Below the pieces are notes generated by a model, which did not search any database, was not told the DNA's origin, and saw only the letters and a program-made list of their open reading frames with translations. DNA of 38,987 nucleotides from Flavobacterium sp. Lineage in GTDB: Bacteria; Bacteroidota; Bacteroidia; Flavobacteriales; Flavobacteriaceae. The DNA is taken from the NCBI GenBank assembly GCA_030152225.1, contig JASLHL010000262.1, forward strand, positions 1-38,987, given 5' to 3'. Positions 7,735 through 17,004 of this stretch are shown piece after piece (within the stretch, counting starts at the first letter, position 1; each line of letters opens with the position of its first letter). A program made the position numbers and the translations under genes.

Positions 7735-9366
7735 ATGACACTGAATAAAACAAAATACAATCTTTTAAGCGTACTTATTCTTTTGTTATCCACGCCGTTG
7801 ATGTTCGCTCAGTTGCCACTTGAAACAAAAGTAGACACGACTAGTATCAAGATTGGAGAGCCTATTCAATATACCATTCGAGCTATAGCACCAAAGAATA
7901 GCAAGGTGTTGTTTCCCGAAACAAAAACGCTAGGTCCTTTAGAGATCCTAGACTCTTACCCCGTTGATACGGTTACCAAAGAAGATTTCTTTGAACTTAC
8001 AAAAAAATACGAAATCACCCAGTTCGATGAAGGTAGTTTTACGATTCCGCAACTACCTGTTATTATTGATGCAAAGTTATTCCAAACGGATTCTATCCGC
8101 ATTCAAGTACAAAATGTAGTGGTTGACACTTTAAAAACACCGCTATATGACATCAAAGCGATTTCAAAAACAGGCGCTGCCCCTTCTACAAGTTGGTATT
8201 ACTTAGCGTTCCTTATTGTATCTATTCTCCTTGGAGTTGTGGCCTATATCTTTATCAAAAGACGACAAGATAAAAACTTAACCGAAGACGATAAATACAG
8301 TACTCCATTTGAGAAAGCCGTTACAAAATTAAAAGAGTTAGAAGATAAACAGCATTGGACGCGCGGCGATGCGAAGCCATACTACTCTGAAATGACCGAT
8401 ATCGCACGCGCCTTTATTGAAGATACTTTTGGTATCTCTGCTCGTGAGTTAACAACATTTGAAACAATTTCAATTTTAAAAAATACCTTACGCGATAAGG
8501 ATATTAAAATTGATCCTAAAATAATTAAAGAATTTAAACGCGTATTGGATACAGCTGATTTAGTCAAATTTGCCAAATCGCAACCTGCTGATAATGAAAT
8601 CACAGCAGACACTTCAAATACGCAAAAAATCATCAACGAGATCAATGCTGCCTATCCGATTTCTGCTGCCACGCAAACGGAGCGCATTCGATTAAGAGAA
8701 GAGCGAAAAAGAAAGAGAAAAAGATTGCGTTTGGGTATTCCGCTGATGCTTTCAGGAGCACTTATACTGCTGATTGGTATTATTTACGTAGTCAATAGTA
8801 CAGCTGAGCGAAATCTCAATGTTTTTACCTTCAATTCAACCAAACGTCTGTTAAACCAAGAGTGGATTACCAGTACGTATGGAAGTGGCCTAGGCTTAAC
8901 CGTAAGCACACCTGAAGTATTGATTCGAAAAAACGATCCAACGGTAGATAATAGTGGAATTGATGGGATTGAAAACATTCAACAATTCAAAGCAGGAGAG
9001 CTTGATGACCCTATTTTTATCGCGTTAAGTACCATTGCAACAGGAAAAGATTTCAAATATACAGAAGAAGAAATCATCGATCATTCGCTCAAGTTAATCA
9101 TCAAAAACCACACGGTTGATGGCATTGAAATTACACATGACAAATTCGAAAATGCGTCGGGATTAACTGGATTGAAAGCAAAAGGGACCTTCTTACTCCA
9201 ATCAGAGAAAGGAAAAGAGCAAAAAATTGCTTTTGAATGTGTATTGACACATGAAAGTAAAACCATTTTAAACCAAATGTGGATTTTCCACAAAGCAAAG
9301 GATCAATATGCCGATGAAATTACCGAGCGTGTTTTTGATTCGATGCAATACAAACAAGACAAGTAA
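7735..9366 (+). CDS. Two-segment membrane protein of the bat operon (BatD/DUF4381-like N-terminal half)
   Basis: The 543-residue protein starts with a signal peptide (about residues 1-25, ending LMFAQ). A periplasmic beta-rich domain of BatD-like type (LGPLEILDSYPVD) follows, then a transmembrane helix at about 153-175. Next comes a basic, helical cytosolic segment with EMTDIARAFIEDTFGISARELTTFE, which resembles the cytosolic tail of DUF4381/BatD proteins. A second membrane helix lies at about 333-353, and a further periplasmic domain of about 190 residues that I do not recognise ends the protein. It is tightly packed between the DUF58 gene (1 bp) and batA (2 bp). It probably belongs to the same envelope complex. 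Confidence 0.8.
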   Translation: MTLNKTKYNLLSVLILLLSTPLMFAQLPLETKVDTTSIKIGEPIQYTIRAIAPKNSKVLFPETKTLGPLEILDSYPVDTVTKEDFFELTKKYEITQFDEGSFTIPQLPVIIDAKLFQTDSIRIQVQNVVVDTLKTPLYDIKAISKTGAAPSTSWYYLAFLIVSILLGVVAYIFIKRRQDKNLTEDDKYSTPFEKAVTKLKELEDKQHWTRGDAKPYYSEMTDIARAFIEDTFGISARELTTFETISILKNTLRDKDIKIDPKIIKEFKRVLDTADLVKFAKSQPADNEITADTSNTQKIINEINAAYPISAATQTERIRLREERKRKRKRLRLGIPLMLSGALILLIGIIYVVNSTAERNLNVFTFNSTKRLLNQEWITSTYGSGLGLTVSTPEVLIRKNDPTVDNSGIDGIENIQQFKAGELDDPIFIALSTIATGKDFKYTEEEIIDHSLKLIIKNHTVDGIEITHDKFENASGLTGLKAKGTFLLQSEKGKEQKIAFECVLTHESKTILNQMWIFHKAKDQYADEITERVFDSMQYKQDK

Positions 9367-9368
9367 CT

Positions 9369-10370
9369 ATGAGAAACGCAACCTTTTTAAATCCTGAATT
9401 CTTCTGGTTGTTTCTGCTATTACCTCTTGTTATCTTCATTTGGTACAGAAATAGAAAGAAACAAAAGCCAACACTAAAATTAAGTTCAACGGCTCCCTTT
9501 ATGGGGCATTCGACTTTATTAGTTCGTTTATTGCCTTTGTCCATTGTATTGAGAGTATTGGCATTAAGTGCTTTAATTGTTGCTTTAGCACGACCACAAG
9601 TTATTAGTGTGGACCATCAAATACATGCAACACACGGGATAGACATTGTTATGGCGATGGATATTTCAGGAAGTATGTTAGCGCGAGATTTAAAACCCAA
9701 CCGCTTAGAGGCCTTAAAAACCGTAGCAGGAGACTTCGTTGGACAACGCGTAGCAGACCGCATAGGAATTGTAATCTATGCCGCCGAAGCATACACCAAA
9801 ACACCAGTGACCAGTGATAAAACCCTGTTGTTAAATTCACTACGTGACATTAAATACTCAGATGATTTACGAGATGGAACAGCTATTGGAGTGGGGTTAA
9901 CTACTGCGATTAACCGCATCAAAACCAGCCCTGCAAAAAGCAAAGTTATTATTCTCCTAACCGATGGTGTCAATAATACAGGAACCGTTGATCCTTTAAT
10001 GGCTACGCAAATTGCGAAAGAATTTAAGATCAAAATTTACACCATTGGTATAGGAACCAATGGACTGGCAGAATCGCCTGTAGGCATTCGACCAAATGGC
10101 GAGATCATCTACGATAAAATTCCGGTAGAACTTGATGAAGCCTTAATGAAGAAGATCGCCAAGGAAACAGGAGGTCAATACTTTAGAGCGACTAATACAG
10201 AAAGTCTTAAAAAAATATACGAGGAAATCAATCAACTAGAAAAGACCAAAATTGACGAGCAGAAGTATGTCAACACAGAAGAAAAATTCCGATTATTCGC
10301 GCTGCTTGCTTTTATTTTATTAGCATTCGATTTTATTCTAGGTAAAACACTTTTTAGAGGATTTATTTAA
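9369..10370 (+). CDS. batA: BatA, VWA-domain aerotolerance protein
   Basis: The 333-residue membrane protein has a BatA N-terminal region with two hydrophobic helices (FFWLFLLLPLVIFIWY at residues 13-28 and a second near 55-75). A VWA domain with MIDAS residues DISGS (about residue 98) follows, with the partner LTDGVNNTG. A C-terminal membrane helix (FALLAFILLAFDFIL) ends it, so the VWA domain faces the periplasm. It is one of the paired Bat VWA proteins and is thought to act with MoxR. It lies 2 bp after the preceding gene and 7 bp before batB. Confidence 0.92.
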   Translation: MRNATFLNPEFFWLFLLLPLVIFIWYRNRKKQKPTLKLSSTAPFMGHSTLLVRLLPLSIVLRVLALSALIVALARPQVISVDHQIHATHGIDIVMAMDISGSMLARDLKPNRLEALKTVAGDFVGQRVADRIGIVIYAAEAYTKTPVTSDKTLLLNSLRDIKYSDDLRDGTAIGVGLTTAINRIKTSPAKSKVIILLTDGVNNTGTVDPLMATQIAKEFKIKIYTIGIGTNGLAESPVGIRPNGEIIYDKIPVELDEALMKKIAKETGGQYFRATNTESLKKIYEEINQLEKTKIDEQKYVNTEEKFRLFALLAFILLAFDFILGKTLFRGFI

Positions 10371-10377
10371 CAGCATT

Positions 10378-11409
10378 ATGTGGGAATTAGATGACAAAAA
10401 ATATTTTCTATTACTAATTGCAATTGCCGTCATTGCATTGCTCATTGTATGGGAAATACTGTGGAAAAAGAAAGTGCAAAAAACATTTGCAACGACTAAG
10501 GCATTGCAAGCATTAGCGCCAAATAGATCTGCTAATAAACCTATACTCAAAGCCTGTTTGTACCTTGGAGCACTTATTTGTCTCGTATTGGGGTTAGTTA
10601 ATCCTAAAATAGGTACACGTGTTGTTACAGTAAAGAGACAAGGTGTGGATATTGTATTTACCCTAGACGTTTCTAAAAGTATGCTAGCACAAGACATGGC
10701 GCCTGATCGCTTGGCAAAGATGAAACAATTAACCTCGCAAATTATAAACAGCTTAGGACCAGATCGAATCGGTATAGTTGGCTATGCAGGAAGTGCTTTT
10801 CCCATGCTACCCATTACCACAGATCACTATGCGGCAAAGATGTATCTTCAATCCATGAATACCGACATGGTTTCTTCTCAAGGAACTGCCTTGGAAGATG
10901 CCATTCACGTGGCTAGTAATTACTTTGATAACCCGCGAACAAGTAAAGTGATGATCCTCATCTCTGATGGAGAAGATCACGGAGAAAATATCGATGCTGC
11001 GATTCAAATTGCCAAAGACAAAAACATCAAAATTATCACCATTGGCGTGGGAACGGAAAAAGGAGGTCCTATTCCAATACGCACAGCCAAAGGAATTGAA
11101 TATAAAAAAGATTGGGACAATGAAATTGTCATCACCAAATTAGACCCATCTACCCTGAAACACATTGCAGATGCAACGGGTGGAAAATATTTTTATGGAT
11201 CAAATACCCAAGAAATCGTAGATCTAATCACCAATGAGCTCAATAAAATTGAGAAAACAGATTTCGAATCTCAACAAATTGCAGAGTTTCAATCGCAATT
11301 TCAATGGTTTTTAGGATTAGCCTTTTTATTAATTCTCATTGATTTATTCATTCTTGAACGCAAAACGAGTTGGATGAAGAAGTTAAATCTCTTCAATGAA
11401 AAAGAATAA
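10378..11409 (+). CDS. batB: BatB, VWA-domain aerotolerance protein
   Basis: The 343-residue paralogue of BatA has the same plan: N-terminal helices (YFLLLIAIAVIALLIVWEIL and LKACLYLGALICLVLGLV), a VWA domain with MIDAS motif DVSKS, the partner ISDGEDHGEN, and a C-terminal helix (WFLGLAFLLILIDLFIL). BatB normally pairs with BatA and the TPR protein BatC. The gene has a standard length and no missing motif. Confidence 0.92.
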   Translation: MWELDDKKYFLLLIAIAVIALLIVWEILWKKKVQKTFATTKALQALAPNRSANKPILKACLYLGALICLVLGLVNPKIGTRVVTVKRQGVDIVFTLDVSKSMLAQDMAPDRLAKMKQLTSQIINSLGPDRIGIVGYAGSAFPMLPITTDHYAAKMYLQSMNTDMVSSQGTALEDAIHVASNYFDNPRTSKVMILISDGEDHGENIDAAIQIAKDKNIKIITIGVGTEKGGPIPIRTAKGIEYKKDWDNEIVITKLDPSTLKHIADATGGKYFYGSNTQEIVDLITNELNKIEKTDFESQQIAEFQSQFQWFLGLAFLLILIDLFILERKTSWMKKLNLFNEKE

Positions 11410-11428
11410 TGTTTATAGCTTGTACAAA

Positions 11429-12262
11429 ATGAAAAATATATCTCTCACATTCCTATTTCTATTTTTTGCTTGTTTGACTTCATTTGGTCAATCTGCAGGC
11501 CGCGCTTTAACCATAGGTAATGAATCCTATGAGCACAAGCAATATAATCAATCAGAGGCGGCCTATCGTATCGCGTCTTCTAAGAGTGAAAAAAAAGAAA
11601 CAGCAACCTATAATTTAGGCAATAGCTTACTGCGTCAAAAACAGCACAAAGAAGCAATCTCTGCCTATACAAGAGCGAGTAAAGAAGCTACAACAAAAGA
11701 AGCTAAGCACAAAGCTTATCACAACTTAGGCAATGCCTATATGGCTGAAAAAAATTATAAAGCAGCAGAAGAAGCGTATAAAAGTGCTTTAAGAAACAAT
11801 CCTAAAGATGATGAAACGCGTTATAATTATGCCGTAGCGAAAAAGTTAAACGAAGAAAATCCACAAAACGACCAAAGTCAGGATAATCAAGATAATCAGG
11901 ACAACAAAGAGAATCAAGAGAATCAAGAGAACCAGGACAATAAGGATCAAAACCAAGATCAGCAGAATAAAGATCAAAACCAGGATCAGAATAAAGACGA
12001 CAAAGGGGATGATAAAAAAGATGACAAAAAGGATCAAGGAAACGACAATAAAGATCAAGGAGACAACAAGGATCAAAATTCCGATCAACAGCAACAACCG
12101 ACACCTCAACAGCAACAGAGCAAAGAGCAGATGGAACGTATTTTAGATGCTGTAAATCGCGATGAACAAGCGGTGCAACAACGATTAATCGACAAGAATA
12201 AAAAAGGAGATAAAAAAGGGGATGCACAAGGCGTTTCTACACAACGTAAAAAAGACTGGTAA
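11429..12262 (+). CDS. batC: BatC, TPR protein with long Asn/Gln/Asp/Lys-rich tail
   Basis: I place the start at the ATG at 11429 because it gives a clean signal peptide (MKNISLTFLFLFFACLTSFGQ). The ATG at 11396 would overlap batB and add 11 residues that spoil it. About three TPR units follow (residues 30-140), with the pattern YNLGNSLLRQKQHKEAISAY. A low-complexity tail of about 90 residues, made of N, Q, D, K and E (DNQDN, QDQNK, KDDKK), precedes a short conserved-looking end, KEQMERILDAVNRDEQAVQQR. BatC is a periplasmic scaffold for the Bat VWA proteins. The tail gives a very A/G-rich coding strand and open antisense frames that should be ignored. Confidence 0.88.
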   Translation: MKNISLTFLFLFFACLTSFGQSAGRALTIGNESYEHKQYNQSEAAYRIASSKSEKKETATYNLGNSLLRQKQHKEAISAYTRASKEATTKEAKHKAYHNLGNAYMAEKNYKAAEEAYKSALRNNPKDDETRYNYAVAKKLNEENPQNDQSQDNQDNQDNKENQENQENQDNKDQNQDQQNKDQNQDQNKDDKGDDKKDDKKDQGNDNKDQGDNKDQNSDQQQQPTPQQQQSKEQMERILDAVNRDEQAVQQRLIDKNKKGDKKGDAQGVSTQRKKDW

Positions 12263-12272
12263 GCTTGATATT

Positions 12273-14036
12273 ATGAGAACATTATACTTTTATATTGTAT
12301 TATTTTGTGTCCTCTTCACACAATCGCTCACAGCTCAGGTAAGCTTTGAGGCGAGTGTGAACAAAGAACAAGTGCCTTTAAATGACGTAGTTCAGATTGA
12401 ATTTACCATGAATAGCGATGGAGATAACTTCTCTCCGCCCTCTTTTGATGCTTTTACCGTTGTAGGCGGCCCTAGTAGTTCTGTGAGTTATTCTTGGATT
12501 AACGGAAAAAAATCATTTAAAAAGTCTTTTTCCTACCTATTACAACCCAAGAGAAAGGGAAAAATCACCATTGGAAAAGCGAGTATTCAAATTGACGGTG
12601 AAACCCTAACAACTAATCCGATTACCCTAACGGTAACCGATGCTGTTGAACGTCAAGATCCCCGTCAACGCATGAATCAAATACAACAAGGATCTTTGGA
12701 TAAAGTTCACCTAGTTGCCGAAGTTTCCAAGTCAAAACCGTTTATCAACGAACCAATTACCATCGTTTACAAGCTTTATTTTAATGCCAACGTTGGCGGT
12801 TATAGAGGAAATGAAATTCCAACCTATGACAAATTTTGGACCTATAGTGTAGATATGCCACAGCGTCCAGAATTAAAACAAGGAAAATACAAAGGAGAGC
12901 TGTATAACTATGTCGTCTTGAAACAGGACATTATCATGGCGCAAGAAGTTGGAAAACAAGTAATTAAGCCCTTGTCTTTGACTGTGCAGGTTGAAGTTCC
13001 TACAGGTCGTCGAGATTTCTTTGGTTTTCCAGAATATGGGTTAGTCGAAAAAGACTACAGCACCCAATCCATCACCATTGATGCGCAAGATTTACCGCAA
13101 AAAGACCGACCTGCTACCTTTTCGGGTGGTGTAGGAGACTTTTCATTTAAAGTTACCCCTTCTACACAGGAACTCAAAGCAGGAGAGCCTTTGAACTTAA
13201 CGGTGGCTGTTTCTGGTAAAGGAAATTTAAACCTCCTTACCTTGCCTACTCCACTGGCGCATTCCGCTTTAGAGGTATACGATCCACAATATTCGGAAAA
13301 GCTAACACCAACTGCTTTCGGATTACAGGGAAATCGAACCAATAAATACACTATCATTCCACAGTATAAAGGCGAATACAACATCGACCCCATGGAGTTT
13401 TCTTATTTTGATCTAGCCTCAAAACAATACAAAACGATCAAAACGGATACGATAAAAATCCATGTTTTGGAAGGTCCAACTTTGCCAACCAACAAAGAAG
13501 TAGCAGGAACAGCTAGCCCAGATGATCAGGAATTTTTCCAAAAGAACAAAGCAACATTAACTTTTGTTGACCAACAACAAACAACGTATTGGAATACGTC
13601 CTTATTCTATTTCTTCTTATTTGCACCACTTGCAGCTATTCCGTTGTTTGTAGTGGGTAGTCGCATTCGTTCTGCAAGAGCCAATGACGTGGAAGGAAAT
13701 CGATTGAGAAGAAATAATCGCTTAGCGAAAAAATACTTAGGAGAAGCGAAAAAACACATGAAGGACAAAGCGTTATTTTATGAGGCATTAGAGCGCTGTT
13801 TACACAACTTCCTAAAGGCAAAATTACAGATGGAAACCAGCGAAATGAGCAATGATAATATCACGGAAATTTTGCAGAAAAAAGCCATTACTACAGAGGC
13901 GATTCAGTCGTTTATGAGCCTTAAAAATGCTTGTGAATGGGCGCGTTATACCCCAACTGAACAAGTGAACATAGTAAAAGATTACGAAACGGCAATTGAT
14001 GTAATCGATCAATTGGAAAAACAATTTAAATCCTAA
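12273..14036 (+). CDS. batD: BatD, large periplasmic protein of the Bat system
   Basis: The start is taken at the ATG at 12273, which yields a proper signal peptide (MRTLYFYIVLFCVLFTQSLTAQ) 10 bp after batC. An ATG at 12222 lies inside batC and lacks one. The 587-residue protein has the BatD pattern: repeated beta-sandwich modules (VSFEASVNKEQVPLNDVVQIEF; later FSFKVTPSTQELKAGEPLNLTV), a C-terminal membrane helix (SLFYFFLFAPLAAIPLFVVG, about residue 450), and a cytosolic helical tail. It is probably the periplasmic core of the Bat complex. It overlaps batE by one base (TAATG). Confidence 0.9.
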   Translation: MRTLYFYIVLFCVLFTQSLTAQVSFEASVNKEQVPLNDVVQIEFTMNSDGDNFSPPSFDAFTVVGGPSSSVSYSWINGKKSFKKSFSYLLQPKRKGKITIGKASIQIDGETLTTNPITLTVTDAVERQDPRQRMNQIQQGSLDKVHLVAEVSKSKPFINEPITIVYKLYFNANVGGYRGNEIPTYDKFWTYSVDMPQRPELKQGKYKGELYNYVVLKQDIIMAQEVGKQVIKPLSLTVQVEVPTGRRDFFGFPEYGLVEKDYSTQSITIDAQDLPQKDRPATFSGGVGDFSFKVTPSTQELKAGEPLNLTVAVSGKGNLNLLTLPTPLAHSALEVYDPQYSEKLTPTAFGLQGNRTNKYTIIPQYKGEYNIDPMEFSYFDLASKQYKTIKTDTIKIHVLEGPTLPTNKEVAGTASPDDQEFFQKNKATLTFVDQQQTTYWNTSLFYFFLFAPLAAIPLFVVGSRIRSARANDVEGNRLRRNNRLAKKYLGEAKKHMKDKALFYEALERCLHNFLKAKLQMETSEMSNDNITEILQKKAITTEAIQSFMSLKNACEWARYTPTEQVNIVKDYETAIDVIDQLEKQFKS

Positions 14037-14797
14037 TGAAAAAGTTAACTTTTTATCTCGTATTTGCTTTGTTTGGTATAGGAACCTATGCCCAAACGGC
14101 TGATTGGCAAAAAACTTTTGACAAAGTAAATGAAACGTTTCAAAAGGAGCACTTTAAAGAAGCGATTGAAGGGTACTTAGCTTTAGCGAATTTCTATGAA
14201 AATTCGCCTGAACTGTATTTTAATCTTGCCAATGCATATTACAAAACTGGTGCTTATGTAGATGCCGTTTATTACTATGAAAAGGCCTTACAGTTAGATC
14301 CTACCATGCAGGAAGCAAAGACCAATCTCAATTTTACCAAGGAACACCTAGAAGACGATATAACCATTATTCAGGAATACAATAAAAAAGATATTGCCCA
14401 CCAAACCCTAGGTAAGCTATCTGCCGACGGTTGGGCTATTTTAGCGACTTTCTGCAGTGTAGCACTACTCTTATTCTTTGTCGTATACTATAAGACGCCT
14501 AATAGCACAGGGAAGCGTCTTTTATTCGTTGCTATGGTACTCAGTGTGCTTGTGGGTATCTCCAGTATTTACGCCGCAGTTTTTGAAACAAATTACTCCA
14601 AAAACACCGCAATAGGTCTTGTATTTTCGGACAAAACCGAGCTAAAAGAAGAGGCAAAAAGCACCTCAACAACGCTAAGAGAATTGCACAAAGGAACTAA
14701 AGTTTTTATTCTGGATCGCAAGGGATTGTGGATCAACGTTCGCTTAGAAAATCAAGAACTAGGTTGGATAGACAAAGAGGCTATTCGCGAAATATAA
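14036..14797 (+). CDS. batE: BatE, TPR and SH3-like protein
   Basis: The 253-residue protein has a signal peptide (ending GIGTYAQT) and two to three TPR units (residues 25-110; PELYFNLANAYYKTGAYVDAVYYYEKAL). Two membrane helices follow (AILATFCSVALLLFFVVYY and LLFVAMVLSVLVGISSIYAAV), then a C-terminal bacterial SH3-like domain (KGTKVFILDRKGLWINVRLENQELGWID). This layout is typical of BatE at the end of bat operons. It is translationally coupled to batD. The operon ends here, 9 bp from the convergent cvpA gene. I see no clear hairpin terminator in the gap. Confidence 0.88.
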   Translation: MKKLTFYLVFALFGIGTYAQTADWQKTFDKVNETFQKEHFKEAIEGYLALANFYENSPELYFNLANAYYKTGAYVDAVYYYEKALQLDPTMQEAKTNLNFTKEHLEDDITIIQEYNKKDIAHQTLGKLSADGWAILATFCSVALLLFFVVYYKTPNSTGKRLLFVAMVLSVLVGISSIYAAVFETNYSKNTAIGLVFSDKTELKEEAKSTSTTLRELHKGTKVFILDRKGLWINVRLENQELGWIDKEAIREI

Positions 14798-14806
14798 GGC
14801 GAAAAT

Positions 14807-15355
14807 TTAAATAGATTCAGGCGTAGGTGTTTGCAAAACATCGACGCTTTTTTCAAATAAATACCCCACCATTTTGAATAAACTAGGGAAAATATGTTCA
14901 GCAACAAACAAATAAACTTGATAGCTCTTTGCTTGAGCTAACGTTTCAGGCTGCACCAGTACAAAATGACGATTGATCTGATCAAATAGCGCATAGAGTA
15001 AACTCATCAGTAAGATAACGACTAAAACCTGGAAGAGGGCACCCAGCAAGCGATTGAACAAGCCCAAAAAAGCAACTTCAAATACTTTAGTAGCGACTTG
15101 TGCTGCCAATCGAACCACTAAAATAGCGAGAACAAAGGCTATCGCAAAGGACAAAACAGGCAAAAAACTAGATTCCCACCCCCATTTATGTTGTAAAAAA
15201 TCCTTGACCACATTGGAAAACTTCAGTGCTCCCATGGTTCCGATCAAAAGCGACAAGAAAGCAACAACGGATACAAAAAAACCCTTTTTTATTCCTGTAA
15301 ACACACCAAAAGCCAAAGCTAAAACCACTAAAATATCTAATACCATTCCAACCAC
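14807..15355 (-). CDS. cvpA: CvpA family membrane protein
   Basis: The 182-residue inner-membrane protein has four hydrophobic segments (about residues 4-20, 27-45, 64-85 and 100-122) and the CvpA start pattern VLDILVVLALAFGVFTGIKKGFF. CvpA family members are linked to colicin V export and envelope homeostasis; the exact molecular role is unsettled. It is transcribed alone, opposite to batE, and starts 63 bp upstream of the divergent small unknown gene's transcript. Confidence 0.85.
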   Translation of the reverse strand: MVGMVLDILVVLALAFGVFTGIKKGFFVSVVAFLSLLIGTMGALKFSNVVKDFLQHKWGWESSFLPVLSFAIAFVLAILVVRLAAQVATKVFEVAFLGLFNRLLGALFQVLVVILLMSLLYALFDQINRHFVLVQPETLAQAKSYQVYLFVAEHIFPSLFKMVGYLFEKSVDVLQTPTPESI

Positions 15356-15413
15356 ATTTAATAGTTCACTAAATTATTATTTTTTTCTATAAATCTGCAT
15401 CATAAGGAAATTG

Positions 15414-15421
15414 TATCTTTG
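15414..15421 (+). promoter_or_regulatory. -7 promoter element of the small unknown gene
   Basis: TATCTTTG is a full match to TAnnTTTG and ends 21 bp before the ATG at 15443. A TTG start proposed at 15419 would lie inside this element, which argues for the later ATG. Confidence 0.65.
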
Positions 15422-15442
15422 TTTCATCAAACAAACAACAAT

Positions 15443-15799
15443 ATGGCAAGAGATGAACAATTAAAAAAGCGATGGGATGATGTGGTACACAAAATATCAA
15501 CCCGCTTTGGCGACGGCGAAGTCCTCGATTTAGAATCAATCATCTATCTTATTGGCGTTCAAGAACTAGGTAAAATTAAAAAACGATATAAAAAAGACGA
15601 TAAAGTTAATTTAATGCATATCGCAATATGCCGCCTACTTGAGCCCTATGGATATTATGAATTCGATCACTATGACGATGATGGTTGGCCCCATTACAAC
15701 GTAAAAGAGCAATTACCTGCACTTCGAGCAGGTGAACAAAGTGTTCTAATGAAAGAAGCAATCGTCCATTACTTCTTAGAACTAAAATATATTGATTAA
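15443..15799 (+). CDS. Small conserved-looking acidic protein of unknown function
   Basis: The 118-residue soluble protein (MARDEQLKKRWDDVVHKIS...) has no signal peptide or membrane segment. The start at 15443 is chosen because a -7 promoter element lies just upstream. It is rich in Asp, Glu, Lys and Tyr, with a tightly spaced DHYDDDGWPHYN motif (about residue 75) and a helical end VLMKEAIVHYFLELKYID. I do not recognise a family with certainty. It precedes pheS, which has its own promoter, so adjacency need not mean a shared job. Confidence 0.7.
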   Translation: MARDEQLKKRWDDVVHKISTRFGDGEVLDLESIIYLIGVQELGKIKKRYKKDDKVNLMHIAICRLLEPYGYYEFDHYDDDGWPHYNVKEQLPALRAGEQSVLMKEAIVHYFLELKYID

Positions 15800-15856
15800 A
15801 ACGCGCATAAATAAAAAATTAGCCTGCTTTAAATTTTATGTCTAAATGAAAAGCAG

Positions 15857-15864
15857 TAAATTTG
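15857..15864 (+). promoter_or_regulatory. -7 promoter element of pheS
   Basis: TAAATTTG is a full TAnnTTTG match and ends 18 bp before the chosen pheS ATG at 15883. The open frame extends back to a TTG at 15862, which is inside the element and so is rejected as a start. Confidence 0.6.
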
Positions 15865-15882
15865 CCTTTTACTTTACTTAAA

Positions 15883-16899
15883 ATGATAGATAAAATAAAA
15901 GAATACATCGGCGAGGCAGAACATTTCCAAACTGATAACAAAGAACAACTAGAAGCTTTTAGAATTAAGTTCCTTTCGAAAAAAGGGATCTTAAATGAAT
16001 TATTTGCCTACTTTAAAACCGTTCCTAACGATCAGAAAAAGGAATTCGGCCAGGCGATTAATACATTAAAAAGCGCCATTGAAACTAAAGTAAAAACCAT
16101 CCAAGAGGAATTAGAATCTAAGAACGTACAAGGATTATATGGCGATCTAACTCGTCCAGGCTATCCGACACTTATTGGATCAAGACACCCGATTTCCCTT
16201 GTAAAAAATCAAATTGTTGATATTTTTAACAGCATTGGTTTTACTATTTCTGAAGGTCCAGAAATTGAAGACGACTGGCATAACTTCTCAGCATTGAACT
16301 TCCCTGACTATCACCCAGCACGTGATATGCAAGATTCGTTCTTTGTTCAGTCGAATCCACAACATTTATTGCGTACACACACTTCATCGGTGCAAGCACG
16401 CTATATGGAGGATCACAAACCGCCTTTGCGTACAATTTCTCCAGGTCGCGTATTTAGAAATGAAGATATTTCGTCTCGTTCACACTGTATTTTCCACCAA
16501 GTAGAAGGATTATACATTGATAAAGACGTGTCTTTTGCTGATCTAAAACAAACCTTATTGTACTTTACAAAAGAGATGTTTGGAAAATCAAAAATCCGCT
16601 TACGTCCTTCTTATTTTCCTTTTACGGAGCCAAGTGCTGAAGTAGATATCTATTGGGGATTAAAAACAGAAGTTGACTATAGAATCACCAAGGGAACAGG
16701 CTGGTTAGAAATCATGGGATGTGGAATGGTTGATCCAAACGTATTAACCAATTGTAACATCGATGCAAATGAATACAGTGGATTTGCTTTTGGTATGGGA
16801 ATCGAGCGTATTGCTATGTTATTATACCAAATCAGCGATATTCGCATGTTCTACGAAAATGATGTTCGCTTCTTGGAGCAATTCAAATCAAACTTTTAA
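15883..16899 (+). CDS. pheS: Phenylalanine--tRNA ligase alpha subunit
   Basis: PheS is the catalytic subunit of the alpha2beta2 enzyme that charges tRNA-Phe. The 338 residues comprise an N-terminal helical arm (about 1-85) and a class II synthetase core. Motif 2 is present as [31 protein letters not shown], here split as RVFRNED and FHQVEG. Motif 3 is [13 protein letters not shown] near the end. The phenylalanine-binding region [14 protein letters not shown] is intact. A strong terminator follows directly, so pheT is not co-transcribed here, as is common in this phylum. Confidence 0.97.
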   Translation: MIDKIKEYIGEAEHFQTDNKEQLEAFRIKFLSKKGILNELFAYFKTVPNDQKKEFGQAINTLKSAIETKVKTIQEELESKNVQGLYGDLTRPGYPTLIGSRHPISLVKNQIVDIFNSIGFTISEGPEIEDDWHNFSALNFPDYHPARDMQDSFFVQSNPQHLLRTHTSSVQARYMEDHKPPLRTISPGRVFRNEDISSRSHCIFHQVEGLYIDKDVSFADLKQTLLYFTKEMFGKSKIRLRPSYFPFTEPSAEVDIYWGLKTEVDYRITKGTGWLEIMGCGMVDPNVLTNCNIDANEYSGFAFGMGIERIAMLLYQISDIRMFYENDVRFLEQFKSNF

Positions 16900-16918
16900 T
16901 CGCATTTTCTTACAATAT

Positions 16919-16947
16919 AAAAGCCCGATACAGTGTATCGGGCTTTT
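16919..16947. terminator. Bidirectional rho-independent terminator
   Basis: A 13-bp stem (AAAAGCCCGATAC with GTATCGGGCTTTT) has a 3-nt loop and a T-run on either side. It ends pheS (+) and the DUF5686 gene (-). Confidence 0.9.
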
Positions 16948-17004
16948 TTTGGATCGTATCTAATAAACTAAATTCAGTTACATATCCAATGATCAAACGT
17001 ATTT

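Noticed and set aside
11802..12227. Long antisense open frames (also 11846-12115), one highly hydrophobic
   Set aside because: They are the complement of the low-complexity N/Q/D/K-rich tail of batC; the absence of stops is a composition effect.
12222..12272. Earlier ATG for batD
   Set aside because: It lies in the end of batC and gives a protein without a proper signal peptide; the ATG at 12273 does.
15054..15392. 112-codon + strand frame opposite cvpA
   Set aside because: Lys/Thr-rich shadow of a membrane protein gene on the other strand.
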